Source: Sycobia sp. Sy_11 (Eukaryota; Arthropoda; Insecta; Hymenoptera; Epichrysomallidae). Taken from it: 64,000 nt of DNA. The position numbers were made by a program, and so were the translations under genes. Every line of letters begins with the position of its first letter. Position 1 is the first letter of the stretch. Shown here in pieces: positions 45,541-54,880 of this stretch. The notes under the pieces are model-generated. The model was not told the origin of the DNA, searched no databases, and saw only the letters and a program-made list of their open reading frames with translations. Where the stretch lies: contig JACCIC010000285.1 of NCBI GenBank assembly GCA_018907035.1, positions 62,001-126,000 on the forward strand. The letters are read 5' to 3'.

Positions 45541-46060
45541 TTGTACAATTATGAAAATTCCTTACATATTTGGTAGAAAGTTCGATAACCATTCCTTCTT
45601 CTCTCGCCACTTCACGTATAATTTTCGTACTCCAGTACAACAAATGTCTACTGTCCTTTTAAATCGGTGATAAGGAGTGTCGCCAGAATCCTATTCAATT
45701 CCATAATATCCACGTTGCAACCAGCCTACAGTTTTTTTTAAGTCAATTTTTAAGTCAATACCTTAAGTCAATTCGCTCCATGGTAGCTTAAAGAGGTTCA
45801 CGGTGGTTCATTGCACCTTCTTCTAAACTCAGCAAACTAAATTCTTTTAAAATGAAGCTTTGCGGCCTACTTGTTTAAAATCCCTGTACGTCACAGAGGA
45901 ATACCTTATCTTCCGGACATTGCAAGATATTTTTTCTACAAACAACCTCATATTGTCGTACTCTTGCCATCTTGCACTTCTATACACTTATTTTAGAAGC
46001 TGGAGTAATGACAAGAAATGTAAAGTTTCGTGTTCACATTCTCATTTTATATCAAGATTC
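45140..46060 (-). pseudogene. Uncharacterised Polinton-linked gene, decayed
   Basis: Reading the minus strand in changing frames gives a chain of coding-like pieces: L-C-D-V-Q-G-F then F-I-L-K-E-F (about 45890-45930), Y-Y-G-I-E then D-S-G-D-T-P-Y (about 45690-45720), E-E-G-M-V-I-E-L-S-T-K-Y-V-R-N-F (about 45565-45610), and finally a C-x4-H-x2-C segment with I-I-S-T-W-L (45180-45330). The order D-x-Q-G-F, K-E-F, G-D-x-P-Y, C/H resembles an uncharacterised family often met beside insect Polinton polymerases. An exonuclease-like fold is possible, but I cannot prove it. A degenerate AGTATGAAAA repeat and an (AT)n run (45366-45536) have expanded inside it. It is divergent from the polymerase gene. 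Confidence 0.35.
45366..45536. repeat. Degenerate AGTATGAAAA tandem repeat plus (AT)n
   Basis: About ten imperfect copies of a 10-12-base unit (AGTATGAAAA, AGTATGATAA) followed by an (AT)n run at 45501-45536, expanded inside the fossil minus-strand gene. Confidence 0.8.
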
Positions 46061-46645
46061 TCCGCCTCCTGAAATTATCCCTTGTTTTAGGATTGGCTGA
46101 GTGAAAAAACAGAAATATAGATGCGATTGAGTGAAGGAAGGTCTGTTTATTTGGTTTGAACTTAGATTAGAGAGAACACTTTTACTTGCATGTTAGAGAG
46201 GGAGCGCAATGATCTGATTGGATGGACGTAACCGAAGACATTCAGGTTATCTTACTGCTCACACAGAAATCACTTTCACAATTCGTTGCTAAAAAAAGAT
46301 AAGTGATGGTCTGTGATGATGAATTAAAATGTTGATATTGGATTGGCGGCAAGATTGATATATCCGTCCTCCCGATTTTACAGCACTGTTTAGTGTTTTC
46401 ATCATCATACTGAATATTTTCCGTTTACCTCTGATTTTCCTTTCCTCTTCTTTACTTTTCTTTAAAAGAGAGCAATTTTTCGTAAAAGAACACACTCGTT
46501 GCAATGCAGTCATATAAGTTCAGATTAAGTTTTTCTCTTTTGCGATTCTCTTGATTTTTTTCTTTTAAATTTATATCTCAGTGAAAAAATTTGTTGGTGA
46601 CTTTATTCTTTTTTTTACTAGTTTAATCTTAAACATAAAAAGTGG
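46061..46645. other. Divergent intergenic region of the Polinton
   Basis: This stretch lies between the minus-strand fossil gene and the polymerase gene and is where a bidirectional promoter would lie. No TATA box or conserved site stands out. A frame at 46289-46513 (minus) is low complexity. Confidence 0.35.
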
Positions 46646-49600
46646 AAATGGCTTCAACTGCATCCATCGAACGTCTTGTGCTTTACCGTGGAATTTTAGA
46701 AACTGTGCACATATGCAGTAAAGATGATATTCGATATTGGCTGGCTATGGCTGATTTATCCATGAAGGAAGTGAGGAAAAAATGGAAGACTCAATTTTTT
46801 TTTTGACGAGAAAATCAAAAGAGTTCCACTTATTTTGTTAACATTTCGTGTATACAAGCAGGACTTGAATGGCACCTTCATCGTGGAGGAAGTCTAAACT
46901 CTGACGAGACACAAGCTAAGGTGGAATGGCGTGATGTCCAATCTGTGTTTAGGTCTGGTGGAGTTGTAAATTTGAATCATGTAGACATTCTCAGTTTTTT
47001 AACTGACACAGTAAAGATCTTTCAAAATAAGGTGAAAGCATGCTTAGAAGAATTTAGTGCAATCAAAGTAAATTGTGATTTTATGTCACAGTTTGCTATA
47101 CAGAAAAATGGTGAGAAATTGACGGATATGAAATATTTTACGACACAGAATGCTACAGTTTACCTGTCTACCGCTTTACTGAAATGGTTTGCGGAATATA
47201 TTAGAAATCCTCTTCTTCCGCATTTGGAAGAGTTTCAGGAAAAGTATTCAGGATGGACCTTGAAAAGTATGCATCAACATTTATGCATCAACATGAATAA
47301 ATTTTCTCCACACAAGGACAGCTCATATATACCTCTTCCGAAGTTCATAATATTAAAACAGACATGTGTTAATGTTCGCAATAGTGATAATCAGTACTTT
47401 AAATATGCTAGACTTTCAGCATTATATCTTAATGTAATTAATCCGCAAAGGGTCCAGAATTATTATCAGTATAGGAATAAATTGAACTTTGGTGATATTG
47501 AATTTCCAGTTAAACTGAAAGATGTTGCTAAATTCGAAAAATTAAATATTATTTCTGTAAATGTGTATATGCTTAGAAAGATTAGACGGAAATATAAGGT
47601 GGCACTTTGTCACATTACATCCAACAAGAAGAAAAAACATGTAAACCTTCTCCTCATTCAAAATTACTACATCAATGAATACGAAGAAAATAATATTCAT
47701 GATAATAATGCTACCTCGCCGAAATACCACTATGTTTGGATTAAAAGTTTACCCAAACTTTTAAGCTCACAACTGAATAAAGCCCATGCAAAATCATTTC
47801 ATTGTGAAAGGTGTTTAAAAATTTTTTATAATGAAGTAAAACTGAAAAATCACGAATACTATTGATGGCTATGATATGAGTTTTAGATTTATTGATTCAT
47901 GGCGATTTTTACCATCATCTTTAGAAAAATTGGCATCATATCTACAAAATGTACGATTAGCTGTAAAGGAATTTGAATTAGATGGATTTTCAAATGAAAA
48001 TATTCATATTTTTAGGCGGAAAGGTATATTTTCATAAGATTTTGTAGATGGATTATATAAATTAACGTGAACAAAACTACCAGAGAAAAATGAATATTAC
48101 AACCAATTAACCGATTCACATATTACCGATAAACACTACATGCATGCTGTTCGAGTATGGGATAGATTTTAATATCACAACTTTAGGAGAATATTCCGAC
48201 TTATATTTAAAAACAGTTATACTGTTGGTTGATGTATTTGAAAGTTTTCGAGAAACATCTGTTAAAGCCTACGGCTTCTGCCCTACTCACTTTTACACAA
48301 CTTGCCAATTGACATTTACAGCAGCTCTAAAATGAATTGGAACTTCTAAGAGATATTGATATTATTCATCGAAACAGGCATTCGAGGGATAAGCTAGTGC
48401 TGTAATCGATATGCGAAGGCAAATAATCCGTACATGGGTTCGTAATATAATGAAAACAAAAAAGACACTTTTATATTATGATATTAATAACTTATATGGA
48501 TGGGCGATAGTATAATATCTGCTACCGGGAAATTTTAAATGGATTGACTATGAATCCAATCCAGATTTTTTCAATGCTCCACCAGATTCAAATATAGGTT
48601 ATATTGCTGAGGTATATTTAGAATAACCTGAAGAAATTCATGACGAACATAGTGATTTACTTTTCTGTGTAGAGCATCGTACACCTCCAGGCTCAACGCA
48701 GAAGAAACTTCTCACTACTTTGGTCGATAAGAAAAGATCTGTTATTCGCTACCGAGTACTCAAACAGGCACTGGATAATGGTCTTCGGCTAATAAAGGTA
48801 TATAGAATTTTGAGTTTTGAGCAAAAACCATGGCTTAAACCATACATAGAGTTTAATACAGAAAAGACGAAAAGGCAAAGAATGAATTTGAAAAACTCTT
48901 TTACAAACTTTTGATTAATGCACTTTATGGCAAGTGCATCGAGAGAGAACGATCTCGTGTGGATGTACGATTAGTGAATAAATTTACAGGTCGATATAGA
49001 GTAGAAGCAGGTATAGCTTTACCCAATTATCATAGCTGTGCAATTTTCGATGAAAATTTGGTTGCTATACAATTCAAAAAGACTACTACTCTTATATGAA
49101 AAAGCGAGTGGAAGAAAAGTGTAAACTGCTATATACTGACACCGACAGTTTCATATACGAAGTGGAAGACATTGATATGTATAAAGTTATGAAAGAAGAT
49201 ATTCACAGATTTGATATTTCTGACTATGATGAAAATAATCCGTACGATATACCTCGATCAAATAAAAAAATACCAAGATTAATAAAGGATGAATGTAATG
49301 GAAAAATTATGATGGAATTTATTGGTTTACGGAGCAAAATATCTAGTATTTTAGTGAATGGAGGAGAGATAGTAAAAAAAACTAAAGGAATCAAATCGAA
49401 TGTTGTAAAGAAGACAATTACATTTGAATATTATGGAAAATGTCTTGATGACCTCGTCATTATACATCGAGAGCAGTGTAACAACCGTTCTAAATTATAT
49501 ATAGTATATACTGAAAAACAGAAAAAAATTGTTCTAAGTCCATATGGTGATAAAAGATTCTTACTAACAAATAGTACAGATAGTTTACCGTGGGGACACT

Positions 49601-50128
49601 ATAGAATTATGGAAGAACAGCTGTCACAAGTTGCATGTGAAATAGAGAGGGAAATATTAAACGAAGCAAATCATCCAAAAGAGGGAGACAAGGAGATAAA
49701 GAACGCTTACATAGAGACTAATGAAAGAACAGTTGGAGTGAGGATAGATGATGATGTAGGAGAACTAAGACATGAAATCACTAATGAATCTAGAGTAACC
49801 CTTGTAAAGGTGCATGCAGGAGAAGAGAGAGGAAATATTGAAACCAATGAAAATATAGTGACCCGGGAGAAGATGACGCTTTATAGCAATGAAGGCGAAC
49901 CAATTACCATTGAATATGATGTATCACTTGAAATAATGAACTAATAGAATCCTGAAGAAATTTTGGCAATGCTAGAGGGGATAAGCTCAATAGAAAGGGA
50001 AAAAGTTGAAGTAGGGAATAAGCTATATGAACAGACCGATGATGAAGAGCTCATTCGAGCAGTTGAAGAAGTCGAACGAAACTACTTCACTTACCTCCTT
50101 AAAACACAGCAAGACTCAACTAATTCTT
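46646..50128 (+). pseudogene. Protein-primed family B DNA polymerase of the Polinton, decayed
   Basis: An ATG near 46646 starts a long N-terminal region (46646-47865, one frame break near 46805) that ends in a Cys/His finger (H-C-E-R-C ... K-N-H). The exonuclease and polymerase parts follow, broken by many stops. Polymerase motifs are clear: motif A as D-I-N-N-L-Y-G (48480-48500), motif B as L-I-N-A-L-Y-G-K (48911-48934) and motif C as Y-T-D-T-D-S (49132-49149). This enzyme copies the element's linear genome from a protein primer. The C-terminal 400 residues (49096-49944) are still one open frame. It then continues past two stops at 49942-49947 to about 50128. The pPolB group is identified by these motifs and gene context. 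Confidence 0.85.
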
Positions 50129-50217
50129 AAGTTAAAATTTAAGTTTATATTCTCTACAACAGAACAAAGAATTATATATATAATTTTAATTTATTAATTT
50201 ATTTTTATTATATAGAA

Positions 50218-50517
50218 TGGATCTAGCTACTCTGAATAAAATTGCCGAGAGTGAGTTCCTGCCGAGGAAGAAATATACCGAATTGGAGAAAAATAAGCAC
50301 TATATGGCGACTGCTCTCAAGTTAGTCAACACTCGATATAGCTCGAAAATTATAGCAGAACTTGACGATAGGTTTTAAATATTTTTATCGCAAAAGATAT
50401 CGGCAGCAATATTGAAGGACCAAGAATTTTTCGCAAATCTAGCAAATACTGCAAATAAACGATCTTTATTTTTACTTTATCAAGGCGGAAGTTGTTTTAA
50501 ATTTGATACAATTCAAT
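50218..50517 (+). pseudogene. Small Polinton protein, one stop
   Basis: From ATG at 50218 about 100 codons can be followed, with a single in-frame TAA (about 50377) in what is otherwise a continuous coding-like frame (K-H-Y-M-A-T-A-L-K-L-V-N-T-R-Y ... K-I-I-A-E-L-D-D-R-F). A beta-strand-rich pattern and the place after the polymerase suggest a DNA-binding accessory protein. An OB-fold is possible but is only my inference. It is one of the least damaged genes of the fossil. Confidence 0.45.
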
Positions 50518-50799
50518 AAATATATTTCATGTAAAAAAAAGCATTTATTTGTGAAATAATAATGATATACATGTATGCATAATAATTACATAAACAAATC
50601 AATTATAAACATATTGCAATGTTGTTTTTTTATTTAATGCAAAACTAATGTCCTAAAACCCATTCTTACATAAATTAGTATTATTTATAATTTGACTTAT
50701 ATCAAAAAACTTCATTTTTAGCTATCCAACTATCATGTTCACTACTGAATCCTAGCCACTTTACATATACGCGACTTACCGCTCTTCTTTAATACTTTT

Positions 50800-51198
50800 T
50801 CAATTAGATACATTCAGGATACTTAGTTTTTTAATTTCACTCTCATAAAAGCCACATGAGATAGGTTTATCATAATAATATTTAATGTAATAGGTTATTG
50901 GATTAGTCTTTATATCTCTTGTTATTATGAAAATTTCAGTTGACCAGTTTGATGTATATCCTTTTTCAAAAATGTTTTTTATTTTACTTATTCGTACATT
51001 ATGTCCTACCTTGTATTTTGCTTTTTTCATAGTCATATTTTCGATTGGAAAATGCTTCTTTATCTCTTTTTCATTTCTTTTCTTTCTTGAATTTTAAACT
51101 TCGAGTAAATCTGGTAGGATATCCATCCATTTATAGTTTCTCTGTTTACTGAATTGTATCCAGATTGCATTTTTAACGCTCTATTAGATCGTTCATAT
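50800..51198 (-). pseudogene. Polinton integrase, C-terminal part
   Basis: On the minus strand the last 78 codons (50800-51036) give the small chromo/SH3-like tail of Polinton integrases: Y-K-V-G-H-N-V-R-I-S-K, then K-G-Y-T-S-N-W-S-T-E-I-F. The upstream stretch to 51198, after a frame change, still shows E-R-S-N-R-A-L-K and a W-I-S-Y-Q-I-Y-S-K segment, the end of the RNase H-fold catalytic core with its Glu. The D,D part is missing, because homology stops at a mariner end at 51199 and does not resume beyond it. In the family this enzyme inserts the linear element into host DNA. Confidence 0.7.
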
Positions 51199-51424
51199 AC
51201 GAGGTGTGTTCCAAAAGTTACAAGAATTTTTAAATTTCACGGGTTTGGAGAGTCTGCCTGTATACAAATTTTTTTTATTATGTTGGTACGCATGTCCCTG
51301 AAGTATCATAATATTTTCAGCAATATTCGTTGTTTACTTCTTAATTGGCAGCTGCTACTGTTAGACGTGTTTTTTCGCGCTCGGCAATTTTCGACATGGT
51401 GTCGTGTTGCTGCGTAAAATGAAA
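51199..51424 (+). mobile_element. Mariner 5' end fragment inside the Polinton
   Basis: Begins TACGAGGTGTGTTCCAAAAG, a mariner terminus, and runs through the leader shared with the fold-back element at 29107-29549 (for example CAGCTGCTACTGTTAGACGTG). It stops shortly after the place where the transposase would start. It sits exactly between the integrase and ATPase relics, with deletion of both genes' flanking parts. Confidence 0.75.
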
Positions 51425-51660
51425 CTGAGTGATTAAGATATTTTAAATTACTTTTTATTGCAAAACAGTCAAAGCCTTTTCTGTATCTTCCATTATCCGT
51501 CGGTCTATCATTGTAAATAACAACAAATCCATATTTATCATTTTTCCAGTATTCAGAACAAAGATTTCGAAAGTCGTTGAAAGTCAAATCAGTATCGACA
51601 TGGTTATCATAAATATGTTTTAAATTCACGTCATCTTGATGATAAATTACTAACAAAAAG
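51425..51660 (-). pseudogene. Polinton packaging-ATPase-like C-terminus
   Basis: About 75 minus-strand codons, reading L-T-F-N-D-F-R-N-L-C-S-E-Y-W-K then Y-G-F-V-V-I-Y-N-D and R-Y-R-K-G-F-D-C-F, fit the C-terminal end of the FtsK/HerA-type ATPase that pumps DNA into Polinton capsids. Walker A and B motifs are not present because the gene is cut off at about 51660, where a plus-strand gene piece begins. Assignment rests on the residue pattern and on gene order and would need a profile search. Confidence 0.45.
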
Positions 51661-51800
51661 CTAAAGCTGCAAACAAAGATTATGAAGAACGTAAGCGATA
51701 TAATAAGACGATGAAAGCTATTATTTTAGGTAAAGGCTTTTATCTTATGCCATATAAGCATGGAATGGGGTTATTTCTAAAAACCGCATATTGGACACGA
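51661..51800 (+). pseudogene. C-terminal tail of a Polinton structural protein
   Basis: A 45-codon frame reads A-A-N-K-D-Y-E-E-R-K-R-Y-N-K-T-M-K-A then G-K-G-F-Y-L-M-P-Y-K and G-L-F-L-K. A coiled Ala/Lys/Glu segment with a terminal GxGxYLxPYK-type motif is characteristic of the end of the phospholipase-domain (parvovirus VP1-like) structural protein found near the protease in Polintons. The phospholipase domain itself is missing. It ends at two stops (about 51787). Confidence 0.4.
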
Positions 51801-51819
51801 ACAAGTTAATAAAAAAACT

Positions 51820-52140
51820 TTGCCAAATCGTGCATTATTAAATTATGACCTTATGAAATATACACATATATTAAAAATTCTATATTTTCAAGGCATCTGC
51901 AACGAATCTGCTATTGTTAATCTTGATGATTCACAAAATAAAGTTACTCATTGGGTATCTTATCGAAAAACAGGTTCTGATGTAATGTACTTTGATAGTT
52001 TTGGTGATTTAAGACCTCTCACAGATCTCATGAAATATTTCAATGTAAAGAAAATAAAATACAACTATAAAAGATATCAGAAGTTCGATTCATTTATTTG
52101 TGGTCTCCTCTGTCTTCAATTCTTAACCGAATGTCTATAA
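51820..52140 (+). pseudogene. Adenain-like cysteine protease of the Polinton
   Basis: The frame shows the His-Asp-Cys triad of the adenovirus-type (C5) maturation proteases in the right order: H in T-H-W-V-S-Y (CAT at 51949-51951), D in Y-F-D-S-F-G (51994-51996) and C in F-I-C-G-L-L-C-L (TGT at 52099-52101). There are about 50 residues between His and Cys. These enzymes cut capsid proteins during particle maturation. The visible 106 codons are uninterrupted. The first codon in this frame is not ATG, and the N-terminal part seems short or lost by the upstream stops. It lies in the usual place just before the capsid genes. Confidence 0.8.
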
Positions 52141-52186
52141 AGAAAGACTTGTTTGTCTAAGTTTAATCATTCTCGTTCAATCAGCC

Positions 52187-52660
52187 ATGGAAGATAGTTT
52201 CACTTTGACCTTCTCAGACAGATCTATTATTTTAGAAGTTGATTATTTTCCTTCTATTGAACTCGTAAAGCACAAAAAATTTGTTTTAGGCTTAGTCGAA
52301 CTTTTAAACTCTAACTCCATCCCGAACATTGACAATACAAGTAATAAACTACATTTACAGTGAGAAGTGGTTACTATTCTCAATGGTAGTTACGAGATTA
52401 ACGATATCCATCAATTTTTATCAACCACATTGAAATCCAAAGGTCTTGATTTTTCCTTGAAAGTCAATAATAACACATTTAGAAGTGAAATAAAGTGCAG
52501 TGTTCCATTAGACCTTAGTTCTCAAACATCAATAGGTCGTCTTCTCGGTTTTACTTCTCGTATTCTCAAGGAAAATAGAGAGCACAGTTATGATTTACTA
52601 GTGAAAATGTTGAAAATCAACGCACTCCGAGTCGAGTATAATATTACTGCCGGATTTTGA
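52187..52660 (+). pseudogene. Penton-like minor capsid protein of the Polinton, one stop
   Basis: ATG at 52187 starts a frame of 157 codons with a single TGA at 52361-52363. The N-terminal half is beta-rich (F-T-L-T-F-S-D-R-S). The second half reads L-N-G-S-Y-E-I-N-D-I then a N-N-N-T-F-R-S-E-I-K-C segment and S-I-G-R-L-L-G-F, which is the recognised pattern of the single jelly-roll minor capsid (penton-like) protein of Polintons. The stop at 52658-52660 may be slightly early, as coding-like sequence continues for about 40 codons. It sits between the protease and the major-capsid-like gene, as in other Polintons. Confidence 0.65.
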
Positions 52661-52945
52661 TTAACAATAAAAAGGTTCATACCGTTCATGAATTCTTTCT
52701 CAGAGTTCCTCTAGGATATAAAATCATAGAAGTTACATCTCATGTTATATAACTACCACTGTTGTGTGAGTGTTAAGTCTGTAGACCACTGAGTGTTAAG
52801 TCTATAGATCATTTTCAAATTTGAATAGTCGATCAAGACGGAAATTTGGTTTATTTTCAAGGAGAGTAAATTACTATTAGACTTCATATCAAATCTATAT
52901 AATGGGCATTGTTTATAATTCTAGCACGCATATAAGTACTTCATC

Positions 52946-54375
52946 ATGTCAATCGACAATCGGTCGATTGAAGAATTTGAGACCGTTAATACGGAAGAGC
53001 ATTCAGTTCCTCCAAAGTCTAGATCTAAAAGTTCGTGGAAAAAAATTCAGTTGTATAATTTTCTGATGCTTCTTGAAAAATGGACGAAATTCGAAAAATT
53101 CAAAGAGGTGTCGTGTTCGATAAGTCAATTGCTCATTACGAAATTCATCCACATCAACCATACACACCACTAAGTTTTGATAATAATGACGAAATTTGTA
53201 TTTCTATCCAACATCAAGATTTGTGTCTCCTACCATCACGAAGTTCTATCCTATTACTGGAAAGTTTAAAAGAAAAATACCGATGCCGATGAAATTTGAT
53301 ATGAAATTAATGGAGTAGAAGTAGACAAAAGAAAAATGTCGTATTAAGTAATGTGATGAAAGGGTGGACTTCGATTATTCCCAATGAGACTCTCATGCTT
53401 GAAAATGCAGGCTGGCTTGGCAATGAAGAAGCGTCGAAATCTCTATGGATAGACAAGGAAACTTTGACGTTGCTATTCCACTGAGTATGATTTTGGGCTT
53501 TGCATAAGATTACAAAAAAATAGTAGTTCATATGAAGTATGAACTTATTCTCATAAGATCAAGATCGAACATTAATGCAATAATCCACGAAGGTACGACA
53601 GTTGGTAAAATCAGCCAAGACCTGGGTTTGAACTCGGATCACCAAATTACTAGTCCTTCGCTCTATTAATCGAGTTATCGTAGGCCTCAACAATCAAAGT
53701 GTTATCATTCATGGAAACTATTTGAATATCCTGTTCTACCAAGTGCTAATAAACATATCTGGACAGTTAAAACTTCCAATCAATTGATAAATCCTCGGTT
53801 TATCATTCTCGGCTTCCAGTCGAAGAAAAAAAATGAACCTAGTGCAATGCAAGTCGTTTTGATCATTGTAATATTAGTAATATGAGGCTTTTTTGAAATT
53901 CGCAATATTATCCATATAATAATCTAAATCTGGACATTGCTAATAATCAATATGTACTAGTGTGTGATATGTATGCAAATTTTCAAAAAACATTCTATGC
54001 AAGAGATCCTCAGCCACTCCTTACAAGGATAAATTTTCTTTTTAATAAACCACTCATAGTTATTGATTGTTAGTGACAAAATGAATCTAGAGGCAAGAAA
54101 TAACTTTCCAGACAATACTACAGCTTACTGTTTGATCTTGAATGACCGCATCGTTCAGTACCATCCAATGAGAGGAGATGTGAGAATGGTTATTACAAGC
54201 CAATGAATAATATTGCAAAGAGAAACTCTTAAAATTATTCTAATGGTCCTCCATTAACAAACAATAGAAAAAAAAATAAAAAGTAGAATTAATAGCTATA
54301 GTCATAATGGCACATTTCAAGGCGCACTGCCCACTCCTCTAGATATTGCTCAATTTGAAAAGAATCTTGAGTAAT
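52946..54375 (+). pseudogene. Major-capsid-like gene of the Polinton, fragmented
   Basis: Starts at ATG 52946. Coding-like pieces follow in changing frames: F-D-K-S-I-A-H-Y-E-I-H then D-E-I-C-I-S-I-Q-H-Q-D-L-C-L-L-P (53110-53240), an E-I-N-G-V-E-V-D segment (about 53310), T-L-M-L-E-N-A-G-W-L (about 53390), L-S-M-I-L-G-F-A (about 53490), W-T-V-K-T-S-N-Q-L and R-F-I-I-L-G-F-Q (53760-53820), and an N-G-T-F-Q-G-A-L-P-T-P segment near 54310. The pattern fits the double jelly-roll major capsid protein of Polinton/adinto-type elements. There are at least eight stops or frame changes, and a tRNA-like sequence replaces part of the middle (53614-53685). Confidence 0.6.
53614..53685 (-). pseudogene. tRNA-Thr(AGU)-like sequence or SINE head
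   Basis: The minus strand reads as a 72-base tRNA-like unit: acceptor GCCTACG with TCTTGGC (five of seven pairs), D-arm ACTCGATTAATAGAGC, anticodon loop CTAGTAA with anticodon AGT, and T-arm with TTCAAAC. A-box and B-box (GAGTTCAAACCC) are recognisable. The anticodon and T stems have mismatches, so it is not a working tRNA. It lies within the major-capsid-like fossil and may be the head of a tRNA-derived SINE. Confidence 0.55.
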
Positions 54376-54570
54376 TCGTTGTTGTGATGTCAGACGGAAT
54401 ACTGGCAGAATTTTGAGGAGTAGGAGTGCGCCAGAATGCATGTCTACGTTCTGGTACACTTTTTGTTGTACCAGAATGCCTATGTGCCAGTATGCCTATA
54501 GCCTACCTACTTCGGGTATATAGAGAGACCTTAATTTAGATAGATAGCGGAAGATTAGATAGATAGACAG
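54376..54570. other. Short spacer with CAGAATGCC-type repeats
   Basis: GCCAGAATGCATG, ACCAGAATGCCTATG and GCCAGTATGCCTAT recur within 80 bases, followed by GATAGATA repeats. It could include the end of the Polinton, but no terminal repeat could be matched. Confidence 0.35.
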
Positions 54571-54880
54571 CGGGCGATAAATCTCGAAACCAAGCAGCAT
54601 ACAAATGTGCTTACCAACGGGCCTGCGAGTGCGATTGGAGCTACATTAAGATAAGCGCACGTATTACACATGGGATAAATCGAGAATGCCGCGGAGGACT
54701 CCGTCAATGCCTCTGCGATACAAGCATTATCAGATTGGTTAATAAGCCAAATGACATACTGATGGTTCCGTCGTTGGAGATCGAGGGAAAAGGTACAAAG
54801 ACCGTTAGCAGCCCTGCCTCTCATGTCCATGTTGAGCCAGCTATTTTAAAGCTGGTACCACTGTTCAAGAAAGCACCAGG
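54571..54880 (+). CDS. Candidate internal exon, unrecognised
   Basis: An AG at 54569-54570 opens a frame of 102 codons that runs without stop to a possible donor GTAATT (54881). Its content is balanced and GC-richer (A-C-E-C-D-W-S-Y-I-K-I-S-A-R-I-T; later K-P-N-D-I-L-M-V-P-S-L-E-I-E-G), with several Cys in the first half. It resembles a real coding exon, but I do not recognise the family, and it may be a transposon piece. Sequence at 55000-55297 downstream has coding-like stretches interrupted by stops, so the gene, if one, may be decayed. Confidence 0.3.

Larger units (their letters stand above)
45140..54375. mobile_element. Decayed Polinton/Maverick (virus-like DNA transposon)
   Basis: Fossil genes occur in the set and mixed orientation typical of insect Polintons: an uncharacterised minus-strand gene, a protein-primed DNA polymerase B, a small plus-strand protein, an integrase C-terminus (minus), a packaging-ATPase-like C-terminus (minus), a phospholipase-type structural-protein tail, an adenain-like protease, a penton-like minor capsid and a major-capsid-like gene (all plus). 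Full Polintons are usually 15-20 kb. This one is 9 kb, with visible deletions around the integrase and ATPase. I found no terminal inverted repeats. It holds stops and frameshifts in nearly every gene, a mariner fragment (51199-51424) and a tRNA-like insertion (53614-53685). Confidence 0.85.

Noticed and set aside
47542..47730. Minus-strand frame in the Polinton polymerase
   Set aside because: Shadow of the polymerase N-terminal frame on the other strand.
53307..53531. 74-codon minus-strand frame
   Set aside because: Antisense of the major-capsid-like relic.
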